A stretch of DNA of 64,000 nt, taken from positions 1 to 64,000 of the forward strand of contig SOJW01000015.1 of the NCBI GenBank assembly GCA_004375895.1, read 5' to 3'. The notes beneath the pieces were generated by a model. The model was not told where the DNA came from. It did no database searches and worked only from the letters and a program-made list of their open reading frames with translations. Both the position numbers and the translations under genes were made by a program. Positions within the stretch are counted from its first letter, which is position 1; each line of letters opens with the position of its first letter. Of this stretch, positions 17,177 to 26,861 are shown piece by piece. Origin of the DNA: Candidatus Stahliibacteriota bacterium. GTDB taxonomy: Bacteria; Hydrothermota; Tepidihabitantia; B3-TA06.

Positions 17177-18391
17177 GTGAAAAGGACCCTGCTTTTATTT
17201 CTGGGATTAGTATTAACTATCGGAATCCTCGGATGCAAAGAGAAAGTTGGGGAGGACGATCGCCTAATATGGAAGTATAAGATTGGAGCGCTCTGCAAAT
17301 CCTGCCCGGCAATAGACGAAGAAGGCACCATATACATAGGATCGGGAGATAATTACCTTTACGCGATAAACACAGATGGAACCCTCAAGCAGATGTGGGA
17401 AACCAGTGGTTGCCCAGCTTCACCGGTAATAAGTCTAAATAAAATTATATATGTCGGATGCGACGATGGGGATATTAATGCAATCCCAATAGGCCCACCC
17501 GATCCAGAAGATACCTTAAAACCCGTGAGTTTTTACTACCACACCAACTATAAACCCGGCTATGATGTCTCCTATTCGCCAGCCATTGGAGAAGACGGAA
17601 CAATATACATGGTTCGGTATTATTACGGAGATTCTTATCTGTATGGTTCATACGAACAACTTTGTCGTTTAGGGGGCTATCCCACCCAATCTTCCCCAAG
17701 TATAGGTTCGGATGGCACAATCTATATTGAGAAGGAGTATAGCTTTTGTGCGATAAATAAAGATGGTAGTTTGAAGTGGGGATACAAATTGCCGAAAGAC
17801 GAAACCAAATACAACTCACCTTCTCCAGCGGCAATAGGTGCTGATGGCACAATCTATTTTGGATTAGGGGGTTCCCTCTATGTCCTTACCAGGAACGGCA
17901 ACCTGAAATGGAGGTATAGAACCGGCTATGCAATCAATGCATCCCCTGTAATCGACAAAGCTGGGAATATCTATGTTGTTTCCGGGACTGACTGCCTCCT
18001 GGCCATCACTCCCAGAGGTAACCTCAAATGGAGGCATGAGTTTGAAGGATACATCTCCACTCCGGTGATTGGTTCGGAGGGTACCATTTACCTAGTAGAA
18101 AACAGGAAAAACATTATATGGTTTACCACATCCTTCCGCATCAAAGCTCTGCTTCACGCAATCAATTCCAATGGTAGTCTCAAATGGACATACAATGTTA
18201 GATCTGAGTGTCGACATATTACTAGATATTCCGACACGGAGATTAGCGAACCAACCATCGGCTCGGACGGCACCCTCTATTTCTCCTTTGGCAAATATCT
18301 ATACGCAGTTAAGAGTGACTCAAAAGGTTTAGCCAATTCCTCTTGGCCAAGACAAGGACACGATAACCAGAATACGGGAAGGGTGCGCTAG
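17177..18391 (+). CDS. PQQ-like beta-propeller lipoprotein
   Basis: GTG start after aaaggaggc; lipobox LTIGILGC; repeats such as SPAIGEDGTIYMV and TPVIGSEGTIYLV. Confidence 0.8.
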   Translation: MKRTLLLFLGLVLTIGILGCKEKVGEDDRLIWKYKIGALCKSCPAIDEEGTIYIGSGDNYLYAINTDGTLKQMWETSGCPASPVISLNKIIYVGCDDGDINAIPIGPPDPEDTLKPVSFYYHTNYKPGYDVSYSPAIGEDGTIYMVRYYYGDSYLYGSYEQLCRLGGYPTQSSPSIGSDGTIYIEKEYSFCAINKDGSLKWGYKLPKDETKYNSPSPAAIGADGTIYFGLGGSLYVLTRNGNLKWRYRTGYAINASPVIDKAGNIYVVSGTDCLLAITPRGNLKWRHEFEGYISTPVIGSEGTIYLVENRKNIIWFTTSFRIKALLHAINSNGSLKWTYNVRSECRHITRYSDTEISEPTIGSDGTLYFSFGKYLYAVKSDSKGLANSSWPRQGHDNQNTGRVR

Positions 18392-18587
18392 CGCGCTCAT
18401 TGCACACAAAGTGACGACGCTTGCGGAGTAAATATCAAAGTGCAGATATCAAATCTCAAATTGAAGACGAAGCCTTCTCCATTTTGCACCCTTGAGGGGG
18501 CACTCCGCATTTTGAATTTTGATATGCGGAGGCGCAGCCTCCGTACTTGTCCTTGACATTGCCGGGAGCGCCGTTAAGATATAACTG

Positions 18588-19730
18588 ATGCATTTGTTAC
18601 TTCTCTTGGCGCTTTTGGCACAGACCGGCGAGGCAGAATACAGCTTTTCTCACGTGATCGAGCAGGGCGAACGTGACGGCTCGTTCTACGTAACCGCCTA
18701 CGTCTCTATACCATACTCAAGCCTTCAGTTCACAAAGTCTGACTCAGGCTACCAAGCGGGCTGCCACATAACCTTTCAGCTTCTGGATCGCCGCAAGAAC
18801 ATCTACGGGGACGAGCGCTTTGGTGAGGTAATTGTAACGGACGCCAACACCGCCAAGTCGAAAAGCCTCGCGGTAGCAGAAACCCTTAAGGTCCTTCTGC
18901 CCCGGGGAAGCTACAATGCCAACCTAAGCGTAGCCGCCCTGGGTGCAACAAGACGAATCGAGAAGGAGTTCGATGTCGAGATCTTCCATCGGGCACTGGG
19001 AAGCCTGCGGATTACCGACAGCAAGGGTAGCCGTATGCTGGAGCGCCCCTTTGACAGCCGCGACACCATGCTGGTAAGTGTGTCGGTGTATGAAGATGGT
19101 CTCGATTCGCTGCTTCTCGAGATTACCCGCCCCGGCGCCCCAAACTACAATAAAACCCTGACCGAACCTGACTCACAAGCATCGTGGAGTGTTGCACTTG
19201 AGGATTTCTCAAGCGGAGACTACCAGCTTTGGGTGAAGGCATTTCAAGGTAAGAAGGCCGTAGACGAGCGCAAGGCCCTATTCGTCCTGCACAATCCGTT
19301 TCGCTTCGACCCTGGGCGCTACGAGGAACTCGTTGAGAAGCTTATATACATAACGACCTTCGGTGAACGTGAGCGAATGAAGTCCGTGCCGCCTGAAGCA
19401 AGACAGGCAACATGGGATAGCTTCTGGCGAGCAAAGGACCCAACCCCGCAAACCGACTATAACGAAGAGCTTGAGTCCTACTTCGCCAAGATCTCCTACT
19501 GCGAGCGCAACTTTGGATACGGGGATAAGGGCTATCTCTCGGATCGTGCCAGGATATACATGAGGTTCGGCCCACCGGACGAGATCGAAGACCATCCATT
19601 TGAACCTAACAGATACCCATACATCGTTTGGACCTATAACCTTCAGGGAATGCAGTTCATATTCGAAGAAAGGCTCGGTTTCGGCGAGTACGTGCTTGTT
19701 TATCCACAAGGCTTCCTCTCCCCATGGTAG
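18588..19730 (+). CDS. GWxTD-domain-containing secreted protein
   Basis: YLSDRARIYMRFGPPDEIEDHPFE...YPYIVWTYNLQGMQFIFEERLGFGEYVLVYP; signal-like N-terminus. Confidence 0.8.
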   Translation: MHLLLLLALLAQTGEAEYSFSHVIEQGERDGSFYVTAYVSIPYSSLQFTKSDSGYQAGCHITFQLLDRRKNIYGDERFGEVIVTDANTAKSKSLAVAETLKVLLPRGSYNANLSVAALGATRRIEKEFDVEIFHRALGSLRITDSKGSRMLERPFDSRDTMLVSVSVYEDGLDSLLLEITRPGAPNYNKTLTEPDSQASWSVALEDFSSGDYQLWVKAFQGKKAVDERKALFVLHNPFRFDPGRYEELVEKLIYITTFGERERMKSVPPEARQATWDSFWRAKDPTPQTDYNEELESYFAKISYCERNFGYGDKGYLSDRARIYMRFGPPDEIEDHPFEPNRYPYIVWTYNLQGMQFIFEERLGFGEYVLVYPQGFLSPW

Positions 19731-20449
19731 ATATGAGCGATAAACACTACCTCGTAGAGTGCCATCCCCTGATGAGGGTTGTGGTAACGGCCGCTGTAGG
19801 CCTTGAGATTAAACGTGGGGAGTATGTAGTTTTGCGATTCAAGGGTTGTGAGGACATAGGCTACGTGAGGGGATTAACCGACGATCCTCAGGCCAAGGCC
19901 ATAGCCATCAGTAAGGCCGCCCCAGAGGATCTGGCCAAAAGAAAAGAAGCCAGGCAGTGGGAGCAAGAGGCGCTTGCATCCTTCCTGGAACTTCTCGCAA
20001 AACACAACCTGTCCATGAAGGTAGTAGATGTGCACGCCTGGGTGGATCGCAACAAGATCGCCTTCTACTTCCTCTCCGAACACCGCCTCGACTTCCGCAA
20101 GCTGCACAAGGAGATAGGAATGTTGCTTGGATGCAGGGTGGTCATAAAGCAGATAGGAATCCGTGATCATGCAAGGCTGATCGGTGGACTGGGCCCATGC
20201 GGAAGACCGCTTTGCTGCACCGCATTCCTGACAGAGCTGCGCCCGATAAGTCTGCGCACCGCCAGGAGACAGAATCTCTACGTGAATCCCGAGAAGATCT
20301 CAGGTATGTGCGGACGCCTGCTGTGCTGTTTAAGATTCGAGGATGAAATCTACCCATCACCATGCCTGAAGAATGATGCAAAATCAAAGGTGCCGGACGA
20401 GGAGGACTGGGATGAGGGATTTACAAGCCACGATGAAGCAGATAGCTAG
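19724..20449 (+). CDS. PSP1-domain protein (RicT/YaaT-like)
   Basis: YYFLSEHRLDFRKLHKEIG pattern, VVIKQIGIRDHARLIGGLGPCGRPLCC, ISGMCGRLLCCLRFE. Confidence 0.88.
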   Translation: MVDMSDKHYLVECHPLMRVVVTAAVGLEIKRGEYVVLRFKGCEDIGYVRGLTDDPQAKAIAISKAAPEDLAKRKEARQWEQEALASFLELLAKHNLSMKVVDVHAWVDRNKIAFYFLSEHRLDFRKLHKEIGMLLGCRVVIKQIGIRDHARLIGGLGPCGRPLCCTAFLTELRPISLRTARRQNLYVNPEKISGMCGRLLCCLRFEDEIYPSPCLKNDAKSKVPDEEDWDEGFTSHDEADS

Positions 20450-20481
20450 CAGAGGTTCCCAGTTATCGGACAAAATAAACA

Positions 20482-20613
20482 CTTGCGACGGCAGGCCGGG
20501 TGATTGAAGGCGCTATTGAGAACGACAAGGTGTTCATCTCCAACCTACCCACTGGCACCTACTTCGCACGCAGCGAAGAACGCACGGTAGTCAAGATCGT
20601 GAAGGTAGAATAA
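20482..20613 (+). pseudogene. Orphan T9SS-type sorting-domain tail
   Basis: TLATAGRVIEGAIENDKVFISNLPTGTYFARSEERTVVKIVKVE* with no upstream body in frame (stop at 20476). Confidence 0.5.
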
Positions 20614-20757
20614 TCTTTGCCCCATACGGGGCAAGATTGCAAAATTCAAATTGCAAATTGTAAAATGCAAATTTAAAGGCTGCCTTGCGGTCGGCCCCTT
20701 TTATTTGACAGCCTTCTTGTTTGGATTACAATAAACGACTAATCCAAAGGAGGAATT

Positions 20758-21354
20758 ATGAAAAGAGTCCTTTTGGTGCTATTTGTGCTCGCTCTAGCGG
20801 CGTGGGCCACCCCAAACTTGGTTTCCTATCAAGGTAAGCTGGATAAGGATGGGGAGCCCTTTTCAGGAGAGGCCTCGATGAACTTTGCTCTCTATGAGAG
20901 CAAGGATGCCACAACCTCATTCTGGGAGGAAACCCAAACCGTAATTGTGGTGGACGGCATCTTCAACGTGTTGTTAGGTTCGGTAAACGAACTTCCTGCT
21001 TTGCCCACAGACGGCTGCTGGCTTGAGGTTACAATAGACAGCGACGTCCTGCCGCGCCAGCAGATAACAAGTGTTCCCTACGCTGAAGTTGCTCAACAGG
21101 TGTGCGCCAACTATAAAATGGTGGAAGACACGGCGATGGATTATACCTGCCCTGCAGATGGTGTTCTTTTGATCGGAGGAGGAGGGCTAGGGGAGAAAAA
21201 TTGGACTATTAAGGTGGATGGTAAAGCAGTGTTATCCGCAGATGGCATGAGTGTTTTGCCTGTTTCTATCACAGCAGGAGAACATCATATTTCTCTCACT
21301 TATTTTGGGGCAGATACTTACCATCCCTATCTTTGGGCGATCTTTATGAGGTGA
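20758..21354 (+). CDS. Secreted hypothetical protein
   Basis: Signal peptide MKRVLLVLFVLALAAWA; YQGKLDKDGEPFSGEASMNFALYES...SVPYAEVAQQV resembles extracellular tail/collar-like domains. RBS aaggagg. Confidence 0.6.
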   Translation: MKRVLLVLFVLALAAWATPNLVSYQGKLDKDGEPFSGEASMNFALYESKDATTSFWEETQTVIVVDGIFNVLLGSVNELPALPTDGCWLEVTIDSDVLPRQQITSVPYAEVAQQVCANYKMVEDTAMDYTCPADGVLLIGGGGLGEKNWTIKVDGKAVLSADGMSVLPVSITAGEHHISLTYFGADTYHPYLWAIFMR

Positions 21355-21358
21355 TGAG

Positions 21359-21736
21359 ATGGTAGTTTCGCTTCTTTTCTCGGCCTGGGCGCTGGCAGGC
21401 ACCATGCCTGCATTAGGCACTGAGACCTCCACCCTGGGTCAGCCGGTGATAGGTATTGCCGCGGGCCCCTCGTGGACAATCTATTCCGGCTTCTGGTACG
21501 TGGAGCCGGTATCTGGCGTCCAGGAGGCCCCGAATACCCCGGATATAAGCCCCCCGATCGCACCTAAAGGCGTCTATCGTGTCGGAGAGGCTATCCCTTT
21601 GGAAGCCGGGGCCGTCGTCTACGACGCCACCGGAAGACTCTTAGAACATCCTGAAGCTTCTTGGATTCCCGGAGTGCCAGGGGTGTATTTCTTGAAGACG
21701 GAAACCCAAATCCAGAAAGTGGTAGTGGTAAGATAG
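21359..21736 (+). CDS. Secreted protein with T9SS-like sorting tail
   Basis: Signal-like N-terminus; C-terminus VVYDATGRLLEHPEASWIPGVPGVYFLKTETQIQKVVVVR. Confidence 0.55.
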   Translation: MVVSLLFSAWALAGTMPALGTETSTLGQPVIGIAAGPSWTIYSGFWYVEPVSGVQEAPNTPDISPPIAPKGVYRVGEAIPLEAGAVVYDATGRLLEHPEASWIPGVPGVYFLKTETQIQKVVVVR

Positions 21737-21875
21737 TCTCGTAGATAGGAAACAAAACTACAGCAGACCCCAAAAACAATGCAACAAAGTGCATAATAAA
21801 CACCCCCCCGGGGGCAATTTGCATAGTCGCCGACAACTCATAACGTGGACCTCGGCATATAGGAAATGATCTGTG

Positions 21876-22343
21876 CTATTCAAGCAGGACGGCGGCCATG
21901 GCTGCGATGCCCTCTTTGCGGCCAACGAACCCCATACCCTCCCCCCTCTTTGGCTTTATTGCGATGTTGGTTGTGGGAATACCCAGGATTCCTGATATGC
22001 GCTCACGCATCTTATCCCGGTAAGGAACCAGCTTAGGTTCTTCGGCGAGCACGGTGCAGTCAAGATTGACGATACCGTAACCTTGTTCCCGTACCAAAAC
22101 CACTACTCTCTCAAGGAGCGCGGTGCTGTCAGCGTCTTTGTAGGCTGGATCGGTGTCAGGAAAGAGTTCTCCGATGCTTGGAAGCCCTGCCGCGCCGAGG
22201 AGCGCATCGGCTATCGCGTGAAGTAGAACGTCTGCGTCCGAATGGCCCGAAAGACCCCGGTCGTAGTGTATCTTTACCCCGCCGATTACCAAGGGTCTAT
22301 CCTTAACAAGAGGATGAGAATCGAAACCGAACCCTACTCGCAT
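21876..22343 (-). CDS. ispF: 2-C-methyl-D-erythritol 2,4-cyclodiphosphate synthase
   Basis: MRVGFGFDSHPL, GLSGHSDADVLLHAIADALLGAAGL, KPKRGEGMGFVGRKEGIAAMA. Confidence 0.95.
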   Translation of the reverse strand: MRVGFGFDSHPLVKDRPLVIGGVKIHYDRGLSGHSDADVLLHAIADALLGAAGLPSIGELFPDTDPAYKDADSTALLERVVVLVREQGYGIVNLDCTVLAEEPKLVPYRDKMRERISGILGIPTTNIAIKPKRGEGMGFVGRKEGIAAMAAVLLE

Positions 22344-22397
22344 GTGGTGATTATAGGAATAATAGAGGCCGGTGTCAAACCGGCTACCGTCTCATCT

Positions 22398-22427
22398 GCG
22401 ATCTTTTTGCTAAAGCAAAAAGGAGCA
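22398..22427 (+). repeat. GCGATC-hairpin-GGAGCA element, copy a
   Basis: GCGATC TTTTTGC TAAA GCAAAAA GGAGCA. Confidence 0.6.
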
Positions 22428-22477
22428 ATTGATTCTCGGGGTCCCCAAGCGGTTGTATCGCAACCGTTTGGGGTGCT

Positions 22478-22517
22478 AAAAAAAACCCCTGGAGAGGCAG
22501 GACGCACTCTCCAGGGG
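22478..22517 (-). terminator. Rho-independent terminator for the phoU-like/Na-Pi operon
   Basis: Minus strand CCCCTGGAGAG-tgcgtcctgc-CTCTCCAGGGG-TTTTTTTT. Confidence 0.85.
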
Positions 22518-22664
22518 AGGGGGTGAGGGAAGGGAGGTGTGTTACGGGAATCTCTTTCGAACCTTATTTTCTCTCACCAAGACCTTCATCTCCATTCCTA
22601 TTTGTCTCTGATCTAATCATAGTCAAAATCCAGAACTTGTCAAGTCCCTTGTGGTTAATTGAAA

Positions 22665-23324
22665 CTAGTCTTCTTTTTCGTTTGGTCGGTAACCGATCCT
22701 ATGATAGGGATTCACCACACTTGATGCAACGTTCTTGAGATGTGCGCTGACCCTTTTTATGTACCGGGACAGAAGTGCTGCTACAATTCCTTCCTTAACC
22801 GCGATGTCTTTGCTCTCGATGAGTTGATCCATCAGTCTATCGGCCTGCATGGCAAGGTTAGCCTGATCTGCCATCACCTTGCGAGCCAGTTTCGCGTCGC
22901 TCTCGGTGATCGCGATCTTGGTCTCTCTAAACATCTCTTTGACTCGCTGTGCCATGGGGCGCAGAGCGTCAAAGGCGCCGCCCGAGATAGGCTCGGGATA
23001 GTGCTTGGCTATCTCATCCAGATTCTTCGCATAGTCACCGATACGCTCAAGGTCAATCACGAGTATTGCGAGAACGAACGTTGCGTTGATGTCCTGTGCC
23101 GGGTTTATTGCAAGATGTTCGAGTATCCGACGCCTGATGGCAATCTGCAGCTCGTTCAGCTGGCGGTCTATCTTATAAAGATCCTCGACCTTGCCTGAGC
23201 CTGTAATCATCTCCCAGGCGGCGCTAAACATACTCTCGGAGATGTCGAACATCTTGAATAAATCCTCCATACACAACCTCAACAACCCCGACCCCTTCCA
23301 GGCGTTGAGAAGAGTCTCATACAT
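22665..23324 (-). CDS. PhoU-like domain protein
   Basis: Helical PhoU pattern: LVIDLERIGDYAKNLDEIAKHY, ISRYIKRVSAHLKNVASSVV. Confidence 0.85.
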   Translation of the reverse strand: MYETLLNAWKGSGLLRLCMEDLFKMFDISESMFSAAWEMITGSGKVEDLYKIDRQLNELQIAIRRRILEHLAINPAQDINATFVLAILVIDLERIGDYAKNLDEIAKHYPEPISGGAFDALRPMAQRVKEMFRETKIAITESDAKLARKVMADQANLAMQADRLMDQLIESKDIAVKEGIVAALLSRYIKRVSAHLKNVASSVVNPYHRIGYRPNEKED

Positions 23325-23326
23325 AC

Positions 23327-24442
23327 TTACCTCCTAAGAAGTAAAATCAACCCAACAGGGATGATTATAAAGATAACTGCAATGTAGACAAAAGCAAGCC
23401 AGCGGCGGTTCGCAACACTTTTCCCTACCAACCTCGCAAGGGTAAGTGGCACTATCTTCAACGGATACCAGATGGCTATCCCGAAGATGTTAAAAATAAG
23501 ATGAGCGAACGCAACCTGTATTGCAAAAGGCGAACCGGTTACCAACGCAGCAAGGATGGCGGTAACCGTCGTCCCTATATTAGCCCCAAGGGTATAGGGA
23601 AATATCCGTTCAAGCACAACAAGACCCGCACCCACAAGCGGCACGATGAAGGATGTTGTCACAGATGAAGACTGAATTACAGACGTGATTACCAAACCCA
23701 AGAAAAACGCACGCAACGGCCCACCGAAAAGATAGCGGTCTACTACGATCTCGGTTTTGGACCCTACCAGCTTGCGCATCGTATCAACCATGAACTTAAG
23801 CCCGAAGAAGAGGAAGACAAGAGCTATGGGAAGACTGAAGTAGACCTTTGAGCCAACCAGACATATAATCGCTTTAGCCGCCGGCTTCACCGCAATCTGC
23901 AAAGAACCCAACACCTCGAAGCCGCCTACCCCGGTAAAACCCTTGGCAAGAAACCCGGAGACGTATCCAATAGGATGCAGGAATACCTCCAGGGGTAAGA
24001 GAATCACGACGGCAAGGATATTGAATATATCGTGAACCATCGCAGCCGGAAAGGCGCGTGCGAACTCCTCCTTGCGGGAGATGTGATACAGGGAAACCAG
24101 GGTATTGGTAACCGTGGTACCTATGTTGGCTCCCATGACGATAGGTATCGCATGTTCCACTGAAAGCGTCCCTGCAGCAACAAAGCATACAACCAGCGAG
24201 GTGGTGGCTGAGGAACTCTGAATAATAACGGTGACGAGTATACCTATAAACAGGCCCATTACTGGATTTCTAGTCATCGTTATGAGCAGTTCGGCAAAAC
24301 CCATCCCAAGGAGCTTGAGTGAGCCGGAGATCATCTCGATGCTTAAAAGAAACGCATAGAGTGCTGCAACAAATATAACTATCCGCAGGGTACGTTTCAA
24401 GACACGGGGGGGCTTTCTTTCCGGTGCCAGGGATTCACTCAA
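23327..24442 (-). CDS. Na/Pi cotransporter family protein
   Basis: Two QSSSATTSLVV / QSSSVTTSFIVPL repeats and GANIGTTVT repeats typical of the NptA/PNaS family. Confidence 0.93.
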   Translation of the reverse strand: MSESLAPERKPPRVLKRTLRIVIFVAALYAFLLSIEMISGSLKLLGMGFAELLITMTRNPVMGLFIGILVTVIIQSSSATTSLVVCFVAAGTLSVEHAIPIVMGANIGTTVTNTLVSLYHISRKEEFARAFPAAMVHDIFNILAVVILLPLEVFLHPIGYVSGFLAKGFTGVGGFEVLGSLQIAVKPAAKAIICLVGSKVYFSLPIALVFLFFGLKFMVDTMRKLVGSKTEIVVDRYLFGGPLRAFFLGLVITSVIQSSSVTTSFIVPLVGAGLVVLERIFPYTLGANIGTTVTAILAALVTGSPFAIQVAFAHLIFNIFGIAIWYPLKIVPLTLARLVGKSVANRRWLAFVYIAVIFIIIPVGLILLLRR

Positions 24443-24977
24443 GTTTGAACTCCTCTACGATTTTATAGATGGGTCCCTTTGGGGTAAGGGTGCTTTGATA
24501 GAGGGTGAAGCTTGGGGCAGTAAAGGAGAGCCCTTCCGGTAGAGTGAATGAGTCAAGCCGAAGCGGTGAAGGATAGCGAAGACGAGCAAGCGTAATGTGG
24601 GGATGGTAGCGTCTTTTCTCCGATTCGAACCCCTGGTCCACCAGACGTTCCTCAAGGCGATTAAACAGATTACTGGACTCTTCAGCGCCCTGGAAAAGCC
24701 CCCACCATAGCACCCGCGCACGCCCTGGGTTGGGAAAGGCTCCAAGTGATCCAAGCACCATCCGGAATCCCTCCAGACCTGATGCAGCCTCTCGCGCCGC
24801 TCTGGTAACGAGGTGGATCCTGGCCTCCTCAACCTCGCCGAGGAATCTTAGGGTAACGTGCAGGTTCTGGGCCTCGACCCACTTCATCCGGGGAAGCCGA
24901 GTCCTCAAAGTTTCTAAAAAATCACCAACCTGTTTGCGGATGTCTGGGGGCAGCCCTATGCCAAAGAAAACCCTCAT
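24435..24977 (-). CDS. thpR: RNA 2',3'-cyclic phosphodiesterase (LigT/ThpR)
   Basis: HVTLRFLG and HITLAR motifs. Confidence 0.92.
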   Translation of the reverse strand: MRVFFGIGLPPDIRKQVGDFLETLRTRLPRMKWVEAQNLHVTLRFLGEVEEARIHLVTRAAREAASGLEGFRMVLGSLGAFPNPGRARVLWWGLFQGAEESSNLFNRLEERLVDQGFESEKRRYHPHITLARLRYPSPLRLDSFTLPEGLSFTAPSFTLYQSTLTPKGPIYKIVEEFKLE

Positions 24978-25020
24978 CAGGCGAAGTATAACCCTGCGCC
25001 TGCGGATGTCAAGAAATCAA

Positions 25021-25051
25021 TGCTCCATTTCGTCTTTGACGAAATGATCGC
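25021..25051 (-). repeat. GCGATC-hairpin-GGAGCA element, copy c
   Basis: GCGATC ATTTCGTC AAA GACGAAAT GGAGCA on the minus strand. Confidence 0.6.
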
Positions 25052-25088
25052 GGAACGAAACAGGTAAGGCCGGCCTTGGACTTTTTTC

Positions 25089-26324
25089 TCAGGAAGAAAG
25101 TCTAAATAAACAGCGGCGAAGCAAATCAAGCGCGGCTATAACGCTTCGCTCGCGGATTGATGAACGATCGCCTGGAAAAACGAAGCGTTTGATCCGAACC
25201 GAATCCTCCCAGGCCAAGGCAATATATACCAGCCCCGCAGGTTTATTTCTCGTTGCACCGCCAGGACCTGCGATACCTGTGATACCTATACCATAGGTCG
25301 AGTTGAAACGCTCACGAACTCCCTCGGCCATCGCCTTGGCAACTTCCGGACTCACCGCACCGTGACGTTTAAGTAGGATGTGTGGAAGACCAAGAAAATC
25401 TTCTTTTGCCTTGTTCGAGTAGCTTACCACACCACCTAGGAAATAATTTGAGCTTCCTGCAACGTCTACGATGCTTGCAGCAAGCATCCCGCCGGTGCAG
25501 CTCTCAGCCACTGACAGGGTCTCACCACGACTAAGAAGCAGTTCCACTACTACCTCTGAGAGTTCTTTTCTGCCCACAGCGTAGAGATCGTCTTCAAGTA
25601 TGCGGCTTAGTTCCTTCAAAGCTTGAGATTTCTCAGCGGCGCAAGCAGCCTGGATCCTTAAATCAACCCCGCCCCGCCTGGGAAGGTAGGAGACCTTAAG
25701 GTCGCTAAGACGGGAAAGCACAGGCGCTATCCGCTTCGCAAGCTCGGTCTCTATGGTTCCCACGGTGCGCAGAAGCAGGATGTGAGGGACACTGAGTGCA
25801 AAGTTTTCCTCAAGATACGACAGGAGGGCGGTCTCGGTGATCACCTGCATCTGGCTTGGAACACCGGGTAACATAACGAGCATGCGATTGTTGTCCTTAA
25901 GGATGATACCTGGTGCCGCGCCTGCTGGATTCGTAAAAAGTTCTGCTCCTCTCGGCACCTGAACCTGGGTTTTGGCGACGGAGTCCATCTTGCGGCCAAG
26001 CCTGGCGTAACGTTTGGCAAGGAGATTAAGGAGCCGCTTGTTCGCATAAAGCGGGCGGTTGAATATATCAGCGGCTACTGCACGGGTGGAGTCGTCTGAG
26101 GTCGGGCCAAGCCCGCCGCATGAGATAACGAAACCCGTGCGCTCAAGCGCCTCGACGAGAACCTCTCGCAACTGCTCAGGGTCATCCCCGCTAAAGGTCA
26201 CACGGGAGACTGAGATCCCAATAGATAGAAGTCTTGCGGCCAGATACGCAACGTTCGACTCACGCACCGCCCCTGAAAGGAGCTCGTCCCCGATTATCAC
26301 CAGTTCTACGTTGTGACTAGCCAT
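25089..26324 (-). CDS. cinA: CinA-family protein (nicotinamide-nucleotide amidase/competence-damage protein)
   Basis: IIGDELLSG, CGGLGPTSDD, VAESCTGGMLA, GIAGPGGATRNKPAGLVYIAL. Confidence 0.94.
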   Translation of the reverse strand: MASHNVELVIIGDELLSGAVRESNVAYLAARLLSIGISVSRVTFSGDDPEQLREVLVEALERTGFVISCGGLGPTSDDSTRAVAADIFNRPLYANKRLLNLLAKRYARLGRKMDSVAKTQVQVPRGAELFTNPAGAAPGIILKDNNRMLVMLPGVPSQMQVITETALLSYLEENFALSVPHILLLRTVGTIETELAKRIAPVLSRLSDLKVSYLPRRGGVDLRIQAACAAEKSQALKELSRILEDDLYAVGRKELSEVVVELLLSRGETLSVAESCTGGMLAASIVDVAGSSNYFLGGVVSYSNKAKEDFLGLPHILLKRHGAVSPEVAKAMAEGVRERFNSTYGIGITGIAGPGGATRNKPAGLVYIALAWEDSVRIKRFVFPGDRSSIRERSVIAALDLLRRCLFRLSS

Positions 26325-26811
26325 GGAATAAAGGAACCGGGATCAAAAGGATTAACCTGATAAGACCGTTGGTTACAACCCCTGCAGCCAGATCGTCAGC
26401 CATCACACCCCAGCCGCCGGGCAAACGCTCAAGTAAGCGCAGGGGAGGAGGTTTGAACACATCAAGAAGTCGGAACAGGATAAAAGCTATGCCAAAGATC
26501 AGGATCGAGCCGAGCAGAGAGGAAGGAAGCGGCAGCCAGAGCACCGCAACAAGCATCCCGCAGAACTCGTCAAGGGTCACCCTGGGATCGTCGTGCGTCC
26601 AGCCGCGGCGCTCAGCGTAAAAACTACCCCATACCCCTAACGCGAAAAGGATTATAATGACAGCCGCAAGTATCAAAGGATAAGGCGCAAGGAACCATGC
26701 CGGAACCAACGCGATCAAGCTCGCCACCGTCCCCCCTCCCCTTGGAATATAACCCGTTCCCAAGACTGACAGGGCAAGCCGCACTGAAAGCAAGGGTTTA
26801 GAAGTATCCAT
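26317..26811 (-). CDS. pgpA: Phosphatidylglycerophosphatase A
   Basis: GYIPRGGGTVASL, DDPRVTLDEFCGMLVA, RLPGGWGVMADDLAAGV. Confidence 0.9.
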   Translation of the reverse strand: MDTSKPLLSVRLALSVLGTGYIPRGGGTVASLIALVPAWFLAPYPLILAAVIIILFALGVWGSFYAERRGWTHDDPRVTLDEFCGMLVAVLWLPLPSSLLGSILIFGIAFILFRLLDVFKPPPLRLLERLPGGWGVMADDLAAGVVTNGLIRLILLIPVPLFHG

Positions 26812-26861
26812 ACATCAACGCAAACCCATTCCCCCAACGCCAACCAAGTTGCAGCTCCAAG

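Noticed and set aside
20680-20705. Terminator before 20758 (ggctgccttgcggtcggcccctttt)
   Set aside because: Stem complementarity is too weak to call.
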